A stretch of DNA of 64,000 bases, taken from positions 558,001-622,000 of the forward strand of contig NZ_CP013188.1 in NCBI RefSeq assembly GCF_001444405.1, in the 5' to 3' direction. This document shows, in pieces, positions 21,470 through 36,400 of this stretch (position 1 is its first letter; every line of letters begins with the position of its first letter). This DNA comes from Pseudoalteromonas phenolica (GTDB lineage: Bacteria; Pseudomonadota; Gammaproteobacteria; Enterobacterales; Alteromonadaceae). Made by a program: the position numbers and the translations under genes. The notes below the pieces were generated by a model. That model made no database searches. It was not told where the DNA came from and saw only the letters and a program-made list of their open reading frames with translations.

Positions 21470-24400
21470 TTATTCGCTTTCTATTTCGTGTTTATAGGGC
21501 CATATTTCTTTAAAGTGCTCATCTTGTTTCCAGTAATCAAAATAAGTTGAGTAAAGTGTTTTCCAAGGCGTTAACTCGATACCATATCGACTTAATAATT
21601 GATTAAAGTTGTCTTTATCATAAGGCGACATTGGCATGAGATACGTCTCAAATAGATACTCATCGTAGCCAGGCCTTTGTGTAAGTAATCCTTCCATGAT
21701 TACTTGCGTATTGCCTTCAGTTTTTTGTTCAATGTAGTCTCTACACGCTGCTATAAATGCGCTTTTGTCACTTTGCTGAAAAGTTAACTGCTCCTTTTTG
21801 ACAAACTCATAAAACTCATAAAACTCATTAATCGGTAATGGCGAAGAGTTTGATACATGAAAAACGGTGTTTCGCTTCTCTTTATCATTCATGCCTTTGG
21901 CTACAGAGCTGGCTGCTTTATCGACCGGGATGATATCTAGCAAATACGGCATATTCTTCGGTTGGATCGACGTTGACATCATCATTTTTAAAATACGATG
22001 GAAGATGTCGTCAGTGTTACCGATGCCAGTTTTTGAAGAGCCTGAAATTTGAGCAAATCTGTAGATGGTGTAGGGGACGCCTAATTCAGAGGCTTGACGA
22101 ATATTCTCTTCTTGTACCCACTTAGACTGCCCATAGCCACTACAAATGAGTTTTGCGTCTTCTTCGTCAATAAAATCTTCAATTGGATTCACAGAGAAAT
22201 GTGAATTTTGTACTTGTGTGCTCGCCGTGGTGCTTGATACAAAATGCATCATTTTAAGTGTATGCGAAGTTGCGATGTTTAACAGTTGGGTGGTTCCTGC
22301 AACCGACTTTTTAAATGCAAAATAAGGTTGAATATGATTAACATAAGACGCTGTATGAACAATGTGCTGAACCTGCTCACATAAGTGTTGCCAGTTTTTC
22401 TCAGATAAGCCAAGTTGTGGCTTTTCCATGTCTCCAAGCATCGGCTCAATACGTGTAAGGTCAAGTTTTAACTTATACTTTTGTGCTGTATCTTGAATAC
22501 GCTGCTTGGCTTGTTTTAGAGAGTGTGCTCTCACGATACAGAAAACTATGGCGTCAGTTTCGTCTAAAAGTTGTTGTAAAATATGACATCCTAAGAAACC
22601 AGTGGCTCCGGTGAGTAGAATCGAGCTTATCTCACTTTCATAAACATGCTTTAATGTCGTTGTATCTTCATTGGTTTTGAAACCCGCATCTAGAATGAAA
22701 TCAGGCGTTATATTTAAGTTGGACTGATTATTACTATTGCTATGTTGAGAGTAGGCTTTCTCTATGTCGTCAATAAATGCAGATATGGTGTTCATGTTTT
22801 TAAATAGATCGGCTTGTAATTCAATGTTGAGCTGATCTTTAAGCTGCTGAAATGTTTTCAATAGAGAAATAGAATCAAAGCCATAATCGTAAAGATCACA
22901 GTCCAGATCTAACTCCTCTGCTGAAATGCCAATAACATTACTGACGATTTTGATCACAGCGCCTCGAATGTCAGAACTAGTCGTAATTTCTATAGGTATG
23001 TTTTTAGAATATGTTGCTTTTTGAATTGGTGTAGTTCTGCGAGACATTAAATGCATCGTATTTTGATAAATTTTATCAGGTGTTTGGCTAAGTAAAGCCC
23101 CTATATTAGTAGCTTCTGAACCTAATAAACTTTGCATTAAGTCAAAAGCGTCTGGCATGGTGATTAGCTGATAGCCTTTTTTCTCGGCAAAACTATTTTC
23201 GATGCTTTTAACTGGGTCGTTCGAGTGCCAGTAACCCCAATTAATGGCTAATGTTTGACCATGTCTTTCACCTTTCAGCACTTGTTGTTGACGGGTGCGA
23301 GCAAATGCATTTTGAAAGCCATTACCATATGAATAAGACAGATGGTTCAAACTGCCAAATACTGCCATGGATGAAAACATCACAAACAGATCAAGGTCGG
23401 TCTGTGAAAATACCTTGTCAAGATTGATTGAGCCTTGCATTTTGACTTGTATGGCATGCTCAAAGTCAGCCCAACTGTTTTCATCTTCTTTAAAGTCGGT
23501 ACCTAAATGCAGTATGCCATTTAGCTGCAAGCCTTGTTCATCCAAATACTTGTGAACCTCTTCAAGACTTTGCTCGCAAACGATATCTGTACTTAAGTAA
23601 TGGACCTGACCTTGTTTAGATGCTTTTAGTTGTTCGAGTGAGTCACTACATTGTGTCTCTTTGCGTCGGCCAAGCAAAATAAGGGTGGCGTTAAACTGCG
23701 TTAATAACTGCTCACACAGTGCCATGCCTAGTTCACCCAGTGCGCCAGCAATCAAATACACACCCTGTTGCTTAAAGGTGTTTGCACGAAGGGCTGAGTT
23801 ATTTGCAGGTAAAGCCGCTTTAGTCAGGATTGAGCCAAAACGAGATTGACCTTGGTATTTCACATGGTTAGGTTGGGTGGCATCGTTGTTTAAGCTCGGG
23901 CATACTAGCTCTTGTAGTAGTTTGTTTGCCCATTCAGAGCAGTTATCAGCAAATTCAATGAGGTTCCATATATGGTCAGGATTACGCATAGTGTAACTTC
24001 TGAGTAAAGCGCTAATGTCTTCATTGCTGGTATTCTCATCGCTATATGGCAAAGCGTAAAACAACTGCATAGTGTGTTTATCAAACTTGGAAATGGCTTG
24101 TATAAACTCGTATAGAGGCTTTATTTGCTCAGATTTTTTTTCTGTATGATCGGCAATGAAGTAAACAAAGCTAGGTAAAGTATCTTGAGTGAATATCAGT
24201 TGTTCTAGCTCTGCAAAGTTTACTATTTTAACGTCACAGTCAGAGAGCATAGTGTAAAGTGGCTCAACACTTTGCATATCTTTTGCGACGACGAGGCCTT
24301 TTTTACTGCCAAGCAAAAGCCTTAATTGTGCTTGCCAGTCGATCGGGCAGCTCAGAGACACGGCTTGCCACTGGTTTTCAAGAAGCAACCAAGGTGCGGT

Positions 24401-27400
24401 TGATTTTTTAGAGATTAAAAACGGTGTACTTGGCAAGCTGACTTTTTGCACCGGATTTTTATACAATGCAGACCAATTAATTGGATGCCCTTCAAGCCAA
24501 AAGCGCATTAAAGCCGCTGGATTGTTTACAAGCTTTAGCACATCGTCATCTGCAATCGCCTCAACTTTTGTACTCGGCACCTTTTTTATCTTCAAGGTGT
24601 TGCTTTCAAGCTCTGTGCTTATTTTTTGCTTTAAATCCGCAACAGAAGAAGCTGTCCAGCCAGTACGGTACTTGTGGGCTGTTCTACCTATTTGGAGCGT
24701 ATAAATGAGGGACTCGTAAGGCACATTCGGTTGCTGCATGAGATAAGTATTGAGTGCTTTAATTTTCTGTTCTAGCGCTAATTGACTTGTAGCTGAAAGC
24801 ACGATTGCAGATTCAGCGTCGGGTTTTTTAGTCTCAGTAGTCGGCTTTTTGCAGTATTCTTCGAGTACGATATGGGCGTTAACACCACTGATACCAAAAG
24901 AGCTGACACCAGCACGACGAGGTTGCTCGCTTTGCCAAGGTGACATTTCTGTTTGCACTTTGAATGGTGAGTTTTCAAGGCCCAAATATGGGTTGAGCTC
25001 ATCTACGTGTAGTGACGGCACTAGTGTTTGGTGTTTAAGTTGCAACAATACCTTGATCACCCCAGCAATGCCTGCGGCAATTTCAAGGTGGCCGATGTTA
25101 CTTTTCACAGACCCCAGAGAGCAACTAAGGGCGCTCTCGGAAGGTGTGTTCAGGTTTTTATATGCAGCCTTGAGCGCATCTAACTCAACAGGGTCGCCAA
25201 GCGATGTGCCAGTTCCATGGCACTCTATATAGCTGAGTGAGCTTGGTTCAATACCAGCGTTTTGCCATGCTTTGTCTAAAAGACGGGTTTGTGCTTTTGC
25301 ATTTGGCACAGTAAACCCTTGAGATTTACCGCCGTGATTAATGGCTGAGCCTAAAATTGTTGCGTAAATATGATCTTTATCTTGTTCTGATTTAGAAAGC
25401 TTTTTAATAAAAATCATGCCTACACCTTCACCGCGTACAATGCCATCTGCATTTGCTGAAAATGTTCGACAGCGTCCCGTAGGTGAAAGCGCCCCAATAT
25501 CGTGCATTGCTATTGATGCACTTGGAGAGTCAATGATATTCACACCGCCTACGATGGCCTGATCACATTCACCATTTTGAATGGCTTGCACAGCCTTGTG
25601 GATGGCAACTAAAGAAGACGAGCAGGTGGTGTCAACGCCTTCACTCGGACCGTGTAAATCCAAAAAGTAGCTCATGCGATTTGGCGCGTAGGCAGAAGAG
25701 GTGATTAATCCCTCATAATAGCCAGCCTGACATCCAATAAATAAGCCCGTATTACTACCACCAAGAGATTTAGGGTCGTAGCCTGCATCTTCAATACATT
25801 GCCATACGTGTGTCATTAGCAAGCTTTCTTGTAAGGTGATGCGGTCACTTTCAGCTGGAGCAATATTGAAAAATAAAGGATCAAAGTCCTGGTTTCGCTC
25901 AAGTCGACCCAACCAGTTGATATCATTCGGCAGTTGCTGTGAAGTGCTTAGTTCAGAATCTATGTGTGTCCAATCAAAGTTGTTAACACAGTCTTTGCTC
26001 TCAACTAGGTTTTGCCAAAATATGTCAAGGTTATCAGCCTGCGGGAATTGACCACTCATACCAATAACTGCGATTAATTCATCTTTCTTAGCTGCTCGTT
26101 TGATGGTGTTTTCGACTTCAGCTTTATCTGGGCCTATTGGTTTATTGTTTAGCAGAACTTCACTGTGCTCTTCTATTATGTGGGCTAGTATGCTGTTAAT
26201 TGTCGAATGCATGAATAGGATACTAGGAGACAGTTTCAGATCAAATTTTGCATTTACTTGATTTATGAAAGTAATGAAGGCGATTGAATCAGCGCCTAAG
26301 TCGCCCAGATCTGTATCTGCATCTAATGTATCAGGTTGAATACCTAAAATTTTTGCGGCCATAGCTACAAGATTGGCTTTTAATGTTGCTTGCATTATTT
26401 CAATGCTTTCAAACAGTGCCGTTGTTTGAGTACGAGATTGATTATGTTTGTCGCTATCCGCATTTTGAACAAACTCTACTAATGTCTGAGGTTTTTCTAA
26501 AGCATGATAAAAAGCGCTAATCCCGGCTGATGTTGGCATTGGGTAAAGACCATTGAGATTCATGATTTCAACGAAGTCTGGATTTATTTTCATCCCCCCA
26601 TCCTGCCAATATGGCCAGTCAATACTTGCACTTATACCATGGCGCTTACCATGTTGAGATAGCGTATGACGATAGTGCATATAACTGTCTAAAAAGGCAT
26701 TTGCAGTTGCATAATCGCATTGCGTTGCCGCACCATTGACGCCACTAAGTCCTGCAAAGCAAACAAAAAAGTCGAGTTTGATGTTTTGAGTTGCTTCATC
26801 AAGTGCAACGACGCCGTTTACTTTGGGTGCTAAAACTTGGTTGAATGCGAGCGCTTCTTTTTTGTTAAGTAATGTGTCTTTAACTAGTCCTGCTGTATGA
26901 AGGACACCTGATAATGCGCCATGTTTTGCGACAATATCTCTAACAAGGAGAAGAACGTCCATCTTATTTGATACGTCAATACTCTGGTAGTGCAGTTGAA
27001 TGCTGGATGTTTTTAGTTCATTGAGTTGTTTTTTTACTTCTGGATGATCTTCAGCCTTGCGGCCCACCACAATAATCGTTTTATTAAAGTTATGTTTGCT
27101 TAGCTCATTGATGAAATGTTTGCCAATACCACCAAAACCGCCTGTGATTAAATAAACACCCTGAGCTTTAAAAGGCATTGATGTTCTTGACTTTGCGACT
27201 TTCTGATAACTCAATACCTCTCGTTGATCATGTTTGTAACGAACAAATGGGTCTCTAAAATCATCTAATTCAGTATGCAGTATTGTGTCTAAATCATTTT
27301 GAATGGTTGATTCATTGAGTATCAATATTTGTGTTTCTAAAGCGCTATGCTCAATGCTCGCGGTTTTTAATAGTGCATGGAAACAAGTATAAAAATTATC

Positions 27401-30400
27401 TAATGTGTCGGTAGAGCTATTGTCATTAATGACCAATTGTAATTTTACTGGCTTCTTATTCGCGACTATTTTTTGTATTAGTTGGACTAATTTAAAGCCC
27501 AAATCTGAGACTTTTTGTTCAATGGCAAAGTGAGGTGATTGAAGTAAGTGTACCGTATTTTTAGGTTGCTTATTGTTAAATACAGCCGTTGTAAAGTCAC
27601 ATAAAATAAGGTGGTTTTCAGTCTTATCACATTGTGATGTTTGTTGATGTTTAGCCAAACTTTTTTTAATCCACACTGGGATTTTCAATGTCGTCTCTGA
27701 GTTAACTTCACGACTTGTATTTGGCGTTTTTACTGGCTGTTGGTTACCTAGAGGTATTGCTTTAAGCGCAAATGGATAAGTAGGTAGGCTAAGCTTTGGC
27801 AGCTTAACACCTTGATAAATAAACTCCCAGTTTGTAAAACCAGTCTCTACCCAATGGGCTAAGATCTCTTGATGATCTAAAAGTTTTATCGCACGCTCTA
27901 AATCAATTGAGTGTGTTGGCTTTGTTGTAGCTGTTGGCACGTACTCCGCAAGTTTTGTTTTTAGCTCAGCAATGGAACTGACGACAAAGCCTGTGCGAAT
28001 TGGCATAACCGTGCGGCCAATTTGTAAGGTATAAGCGAGTCTTCTTAGGTCTTGCTCAGTTAAGTTGTTAGCAGACAAATAGTCGTGTAATTGCGCGACT
28101 TGCTTGTCTAATACAGTGTGCGTGTGTGCTGAGAGCACAATGATGGCCGGTGTATTTATCAGCTGGTTTTCAAGCTCGTGATGCTCGATGTCATTGGCTT
28201 CTTCTAGTACCGCATGGGCATTGGTGCCGCCAATACCAAAAGAGCTCACAGCTGCGCGTCTTGGTAGTAGCGGTGTGTGCCAATCTCGTGTGCTATCGAC
28301 TACATAAAAGGGGGAATTTGCTAAATCTATGTGCGGATTAGCGTTATTGAAATGCAATGAGGCTGGCAGCTTTTTGTGATAAAGCGCCAACGATGTTTTG
28401 ATTAAGCCAGTGAGGCCCGCTAACGTATCGGTATGACCTAGGTTAGATTTAACCGCGCCTAAGCCGCAAAACTGTTTGTCGCCGCTATATTGCTGATAGA
28501 CCTGCTGCAAAGATGAAAACTCAATAGGGTCACCAAGAGCAGTGCCAGTACCATGGGCTTCCACATAACTGATAGAAGCAGGGGAGATGTCTGACGCTTT
28601 TAAAGTTTCCTCTATGACGTGCATTTGGCCTTTGGTGCCCGGAGCGAAAAAGCCAGCTTTGTCTTTGCCGTCGTTATTTACCTTGATACCACGAATGAGG
28701 CTGTAGATGTTATCAGCGTCATTGACTGCATCATCGGCGCGTTTTAATACAATCACAGACACGCCGCTGCCGCCAATCATACCGTCGGCTTGTTCATCAA
28801 ACACCTTACAGCGTGCATCGCCTGCAAAGTTGAGCCCTTTTTCGTACTCATATCCGGTGAAGCGCTGTGGGTAAAGACAAGCTGCGCCGACAATGGCGTA
28901 ATCAATCTCGCCAGCTTTTAGTGCGCTGCATGCCAGCGATATGGCAGACATAGACGATGAGCAGTTTGAGTGCACAAACAAACTTGGGCCAGTAAAGCCA
29001 AGATGATATGAAATAGTGGTTGGCAGTGTACCGGGTTGATTAATGGTCGAAGCCACATAGTCTTGTGCATTTAAAATAAACTGACCATCTTTAAACTTGT
29101 CTTGCAGGTTTAAATCTGGGTTATCCGCACCAGAGGAAGACACATACACGCCCGTATTTGGCATGTTTTCAACGCAGTAGCCAGCATCTTCAATGGCTTT
29201 CCATGCATGTAGTAGCAATTGACGTTGCGAGTAGCTCATCGTCTTGGCGTTCTTTTCAGAGATATTGAAAAACTCTGGATCAAATTGATCTTGGCCTTCA
29301 ACCCAAGAGTCGAGCCAGGTAATGTCGCCTTGTTCAGTAGACTCGCTGAGTCGTTTGAGTAAGTCTTTTTCGTTGACCAAATTATGCCAAAATTCAGTGT
29401 GGTTCTGCGAATCAGGGTACTGGCAAGACAGGCCGATCAGTGCGATATCTTGAGTGCGATTATCTTGATTGTGAGAATCGCTATTAGCTGCGTCGCTCGT
29501 TATCACTTGAGCAGGCGCTTGGGTATGGGTACTTTGCGCTCGGGCGATAAAGTCTGTCATCGCTTCTATGGTGCTGGATTGAAAAATTTGCGTGAGCGGA
29601 AATTCAACATCTAACTGTGACTTAAACTTAGCAGTGAGCACATTGGCCAGCAGTGAATCACCGCCAGCTTCAAAAAAAGGCACGTTGGAGGCGACGTGGT
29701 CGACTTCTAAAACTTGCTGCCAAATTTGCGCAACCGTTGCTTTGAGCTCTGATTGCTCGTTTAGTTTTAGCGTTGCTGTGCTGATGCGAGCGTTAGGTTT
29801 TGCTTCTAACATTGCCGTTTGTGACGGCACAAATGGTAACTGCTTTGATAATGTCTGCTTATCTATTTTACCGTTTGAAGTAATTGGGAAATGGGGCACC
29901 AATACAAAATAAGCAGGTATCATGTATTCAGGCAATTTGCTCAATAAATCAGAACGGATCTTCGCAGTTGATGGCGCATCGGGGGCAATGATATAGGCCA
30001 CTAATACTTGGCCACGTTGCTTTTGTGCGCTAGTGACATAGGCGTCTGTGATGTAGATCAATGATTGCAGTGCGTGTTGTACTTCGCCAAACTCAATGCG
30101 GTGACCACGGATCTGAACTTGGTCATCAGCTCGGCCCATGTACTCCAGTAAGCCAGACTCATTGAAACGGGCTAAATCACCTGAACGGTAAAGGCGTTTG
30201 CCGGTGCTGTGAGTAATAAAGCGCGTGTCAGTCAGTGCGGGCTGATTGTGATAGCCTCGAGTCACGCCACAACCTGCGACAAAAATCTCACCAACTTGCC
30301 CTACTTGAACTGGGTTAAATTGCTCATCTAACAACAACACGTCGTAGCCGGGTAAGGCACGACCTATGATACTGTGTGCTTGTGCGCCATATACCATGCT

Positions 30401-33400
30401 CGCATCTATGGTGACTTCGGTCACATGTACCGTGGTTTCAGTAATGCCATACATGTTTACAAGTTCAGCGTGTGGTTGTGTTTGCTCAAACCAAGGAGCC
30501 AGCTTGCTCACATCGAGTGCTTCACCACCAAATATCACTTTACGCAGTGCATTGTGTGGGCTTGCCAACAAGTTGTCCATCAGTGGGTAAAATGCCGATG
30601 GCGTTTGGTTTAAAATAGTCACTTGGTTATCAATAACAAACTTGGCAAAACGCACGGATTCTTTGCGAGTAAGCTCATCAGGGATCAAAAGCTTGCCACC
30701 GTGCAGTAGCGCGCCCCAAATTTCCCACACCGAAAAATCAAAGGCATAAGAGTGGAACAAGCACCAAGTGTCTTGCTCATTGAACTCAAATAATGATTGG
30801 GTGTTATTAAACAAGCTGCATACATTGCGATGCTCAACCAAAACGCCTTTTGGCTTGCCCGTTGAGCCCGATGTATAAATGATGTAAGCCAAGTTGGATG
30901 CAGATGAACGATTGATATTGGCAACCTGAACAGTCGTTGCAAGGGCAGCTTGCAAGTTAATCACTTGATGATGTTGGTTGGCCTCTGCATGTGGCATCTC
31001 TTCGCCAAGTACTAAAATGCTTGGTTTGGCGTCTGCTAAAATATGTTGAATGCGTGCCGCAGGTGAGTTGGGATCAAGGGGCACATAGGCTGCACCTGAT
31101 TTTAAAATACCCAGTATCGCGACGATTAATTCAATAGAAGGTTTGGCACATAGCGCAATAAGGTTTTCAGTGCCTAGCTTAAATTCAGGGTGATTTAAGA
31201 GCGTGTGTGCAAATTGATTGGCTTTGTCGTTAAGCTGACGATAATTGATTGATTGCATACCAAAGCCAATTGCAATGTGTTCAGGGTGCGTAGTGGCTTG
31301 TGCTTCAAACAAATCGATTAAGGTCTGTTGAGCTCCTGGCTTTGTTTGCAAGTTAGCAAAGATTGGTAAGCTGCCAAGTGCTTGCTTGGCAGCAAACATC
31401 ACATCATCAATCAAAGTTGCATAGTCTTTAGCCAGTGCATCTATCACGGCTGATGGATAGACGGCTTCATCAAATTTAAATGCGATCTTAAAAGTATTCG
31501 ATAAAGGCGTGACATCCAAACTTAAATCTAGTTCAGGCTCTTGCAAACATTCAGGCCAAATGGCATTCATCAAGTCTTGATTGGACTCAACCCAATCTTG
31601 TTTTAAGAAGTTATGGTAGGCAAACCCGATCTGGAAAATCGGATGGCTGTGCATCGCGCGTTTCGCACCCATTGCGCGGACGATTTCTGCAAATGGATAG
31701 CCGCTGTGTTTTATGAGTTCGCTAAGCTGGTGTTGGTTTTGTGATGCCAATTGCGAGAATGAGTGTGTTTGGATTACTGAAGCGCTAAGTGGCAGCTGGT
31801 TTACAAACAAGCCTAATGAGTTGGCCATCTCATTGGTTGGGCGGTGCAGCACTGGCACGCCCAAAGTGATGTCATCACGTTGCGTTTTGGCACTCAACAG
31901 GGTTTGAAACGCAGATAAGAAAAACGCAGCAGGGTTTATCTTATTGCTACTGCAAAATTGGTGAATACGCTGCACTTGGTTGTTATTTATCGCCAGCTCA
32001 AGTCGCTTTGCTTGCTTGTTCGCACTTTGCTTTTCTTGCTTGCCAACTAATGTCAGCTCAGACTCAATACCTTGCAATTGTGTTAGCCAATAATGTTTTA
32101 GCTGTGTGCTTTGCTCGCTGTTAAGCATCTTCTTTTCCCACTCAAGGTAGGTGAAAAAGCCAGTATCTGGTTGAGCTTGCTCTAGCGGTTCATTGGCGAC
32201 GAGGTTGTGGTAAGTTTGCCATAATTGTTCAAGCAATAGAGTCGCAGAGACACCGTCAATGATGAGGTGGTGGAATACTAAAGCCACTACATCGAGCTGG
32301 CCGTTGATTTGCCAATGTGTTGCGCGCCACAGCAGCGGGCTGTGTGCTGAGTGAGATTGTTTCAGTGCGAATGGCTGCTTGATGTCAGCTTGGATCAAAT
32401 CAATCAAGGCTGATTTTGATGCCACTGGCGTGTGATTTTGCTCTAGTGTGGGTGTAAGCCCTGTGATTTGTTGTTGAGGCAAGCCTTCCACTTCAGCAAG
32501 CTGCACAGACAAAATGGGGTGTTTTTGGCTAAGCCAGTTAAGCGCAGCCTGCATGCAGTCCACATTCAAGTCATTGACTTCAAAAACCATTGGTACGTGG
32601 TAAGTGCTTAGTTGCGGGTTTTGCTTGTGTAGTAACCACAGACCTTGCTGGGCTTTTGACAGTGGCATAGGCCTATGTAAATTTGCACTGTCTGGTGTGC
32701 TTTTAACTAAGGGCTCATCCACTTGTGTTGGCAATTGGTGTGCAGCCAAATAGTCGCATAACTCATTGATGGTACTTATCTCAAAAAGCAGTGCGGGTGG
32801 TAAAGCTTCAATGTTTAAAAACGTATCAGACTCAAGCTGTTGTACCACTGACATCAGCATGATGGAGTCAAAGCCCATGTCCTTAAAGTCAACCTCATCG
32901 TCTAAATCTTGCACATCGATTTTAGTGATGTCGGTAATAATAGATTTAACGTGGTCGCGGATCTGGGCGTGGCTTTTTCCACCCTCTACAGAGCCGGTGT
33001 TGATGCGCTGAGTTGTGGTGCTAGGCTTGTGCCAAAGCTGTGTTAATTTGCTGGCATCGCCGTATAAAAAACAGTGCTGAGTAGGGGGGGTGTGCAAGGT
33101 GAAAATACGATAAAACGCGTCGATACCGACTTCATTCGGCATGACTTCAATGCCTTGAGATTGCAAAATAGACGTGGTTAATGAGTCAACCTGCATGCCG
33201 CCTTCTGACCACAATGGCCAGTTAATTGACAGGCTTAAACCGCTTCGCATGCCTTGTGATACTTGCGTTTGACGAGCTGCCATAAAACGGTCCATAAAGG
33301 CGTTAACACAGGCATAATCTGCCTGTCCCATATTGCCAAATACACCTGCAATGGAAGAGAAGCAGACAAAAAAGTCTAAATCACATGTTTTACTTGCTTC

Positions 33401-36400
33401 ATCTAAAGCGATTAAGCCAGCCACTTTTGGTGCAAACACCTGCGCGACTTCTTGCGGCGTTTTATTGCTTATCAGTTGGTCTTTGATCACCCCAGCACTG
33501 TGAATTATGCCTGTGATACCACCATGCTTGGCTTTGAGGCTTGTAAACAGGGCGTTAACGTCATCATGATTGGCAATATTCAACGATACATAGCTCAATC
33601 TTGAAGGCTCGTCACCAAGTGCATCTAGGTGTGTTTGAATCTCATTGTTATGTGCACGGCGGCCAACGAACACAATATGTGCTTGTTGAGTATGTTGGAT
33701 GATTTCTTTGGCAAAGGTTTGGCCAAGCTGACCAAGGCCGCCTGTTATGACATACACACCATCTTCTTTCCAAGGCAAAGTGGTGGTGTCAACTTGCTGA
33801 TAGGCTTGCAAATCAAAGGTTAAAACTTGTCGCTGCCCTTGTTGATAGCGTATACAGGCGTCTTGTTTTTTTGCTTCATTCTCAACAAGGTGCTCAAAAT
33901 TATTTGTATCATCAACGGCAATAAGCTGAGTCTCAATGTTACTGTATTCGATAGCGGCTGTTTTCAGCACACCATTGAGTGCAGATAAAAGTGTGGTTTG
34001 GTCTTTCACTACAACTTGAACAAGTAACTTGCTCGGTGTCTTTTTGGTGATGGTGCCTTGCTGCAGTTCGAGCTGCTTAAAATAGTCGATAAGACCATTT
34101 GTATAGACTTCTAATTGCGCTTGAGTTTCAGTAGCTGTGCAGCTTAGACGCGTGCTTGATACCGAGTATATTTCCGGTAAGTCATCACCAAGCAATACAA
34201 CTTGACGATGATATGTCGCAGGCTCAGTAGAAGTTAACGGCTTGTCTGCCCAGTTTGCAGTGTAATGGAGCAGTGCGGACGGTGCAGTGGATGATTGTGC
34301 AGTTGGTGTGTGTGGTACAGGTTCAAACGTTTGCGTGTTTTGCTCGTTTGCGCTTGGACTATTAAAGTTGAGTGCAGAACTTGGCTCGCATTTTTCAGCT
34401 GGCTTATGTGTACTTTTTTCTGGCAGCCAAAATGACGTTTTCGCGAACGGATAAGTGGGTAAACGCAATAGCGCTGGCGTTTGCTGTGCGTACAATAAAG
34501 GCCAATCGATGTCAGCACCAACAACCCAAAGCGCCAGCAACTTATTCAAGTCGCCTTGCTCTATCCAGCGCATAAAATCACTGCTATCCAGTGCGCTTAA
34601 AATCTCTTTACCTTGTTTGACTTCCCCTTGCTTGTAGTGACCACGTGCCTTGTTTATAAATTGCGTCAGGCCATCTTGCACATCTGCAATGGTGCTTGCG
34701 GTAAATGCCATACGATAGCCCATCTCTTCACGGGCGCTTTGTAGCGTGAAGGCAAGGCTAGTTAGGGCGCTGTCTTGTATATTTTTGCGTGTCAGCCATG
34801 ACTTCAAGGCGTGCGCTTTGTCATTGAGTGACTCTTTGCTTTTGGCGCTAAGCGTGATGATCACCGGATGAGAAACGGTGTTTTGCTGCTTGATTGATTG
34901 AGGCTGATATTCTTCAAGTACAACATGGGCGTTGGTGCCACTAAAGCCAAAGGAGCTCACCGCAGCACGGCGTTTTTGCCCGTTGTCGCTTTGCCATGCG
35001 ATGGCTTCTTGGTTGACAAAAAATGGCGTGTTATGCCAATTGATGTGGCTGTTGCCTTGCTCATAGTGAAGCGAGGCAGGAATTGTGCGGTGTTTCATGG
35101 CAAGTAGTGCTTTGATCACCCCAGCAACGCCGGCTGCGGTCAGGCAGTGGCCGATGTTGGTTTTGACCGAGCCCAGCGCACAAAACTCGTTGCTGTCGGT
35201 GTGGGCTCTAAATGCCCGAGTCAGCGCTTGAAACTCAATGGGGTCGCCCAGTTTTGTGCCTGTACCATGGGCTTCTATCATTTGAATTGAGTCGGGTGCA
35301 ATATCAAAGCGTGTGTAAATATCGCGGTGCAATTGCTCTTGTGATAAAGAACTTGGCGCGGTGATCCCGCTGGTGGTACCGTCTTGATTGGTGGCAGAGC
35401 CTAGGATCACACCGTAAATGTGGTCGTCATCGCGCTCGGCATCTTCAAGTTTTTTCAGTACGAGCACACCTGCGCCTTCACCGGGCACAAAGCCATTGGC
35501 GCGATCGTCAAAGGTATAGCAGGTGCCATCTGGGCTCAGCATGCCTGCTTTACCCGCATGGATTGAAAATTTGGGTGTACATAACGTGGCAACACCGCCG
35601 ACAAGGGCGCTGCTGATCTCATTGTTATTTAAAGCCTGACACGCACTGTGAAGGGCAACCAAAGAGGAAGAACACGCGGTGTCTATGGCAAGAGCAGGGC
35701 CTTTTAAGTTTAAAAAGTAAGAGACTCGAGCTGGGATAACCGATCCTGCAGTGCCCCAAAACACTTGTGCAGGCGCGTCTTCTTCGGCTAATCCTGCATA
35801 ATCACTTTGCGCACAACCCAAGTACACGCCGACATTTTGGCCTGCGACTTTGGTGATCATATTGGCATCTTCTAATGCTTTATACGCCTCTTGCAAAAAG
35901 AGTCTTTGCTGTGGGTCCATGTACATGGCTTCTTGCGGTGTAATCGAGAAAAAGGGCGCATCAAACAGACTGATGTCATTCAGCAAGCTGGCATATTTAC
36001 TCCAGCTTTGCTGATTTTCAGTAAGGCATGATAAATCCCATCGCGTTTGTGCCTTGACCGAGGTACGTTTTTCCGCCAGCATGGACCAAAATTCTTCGAG
36101 ATTGTCTGCATCACCGAATTGACCACTCATGCCTACAATGGCGATTTTACCACTGTGCGCAGTTGCTTGTGTTGTTAAGTTTTCTTGCTCTGCTTGCACC
36201 GCTTTGGTGTGTGAGCTGTGCTTGCGCAAGTTGTGCGTGCTATCAGAGTTTGTATTGGTTTTAACAGCGTGTTCAGATGCATTACTGTTGATTTGTGATG
36301 GCATTATCGCTAAAACCTGCTCTTTGTGTTCTGCGATTATATAAGCACTCAATGTGTCAATTGATGGGTAGTCAAATAGCAAGGTTGCTGCCAAGTTTAC

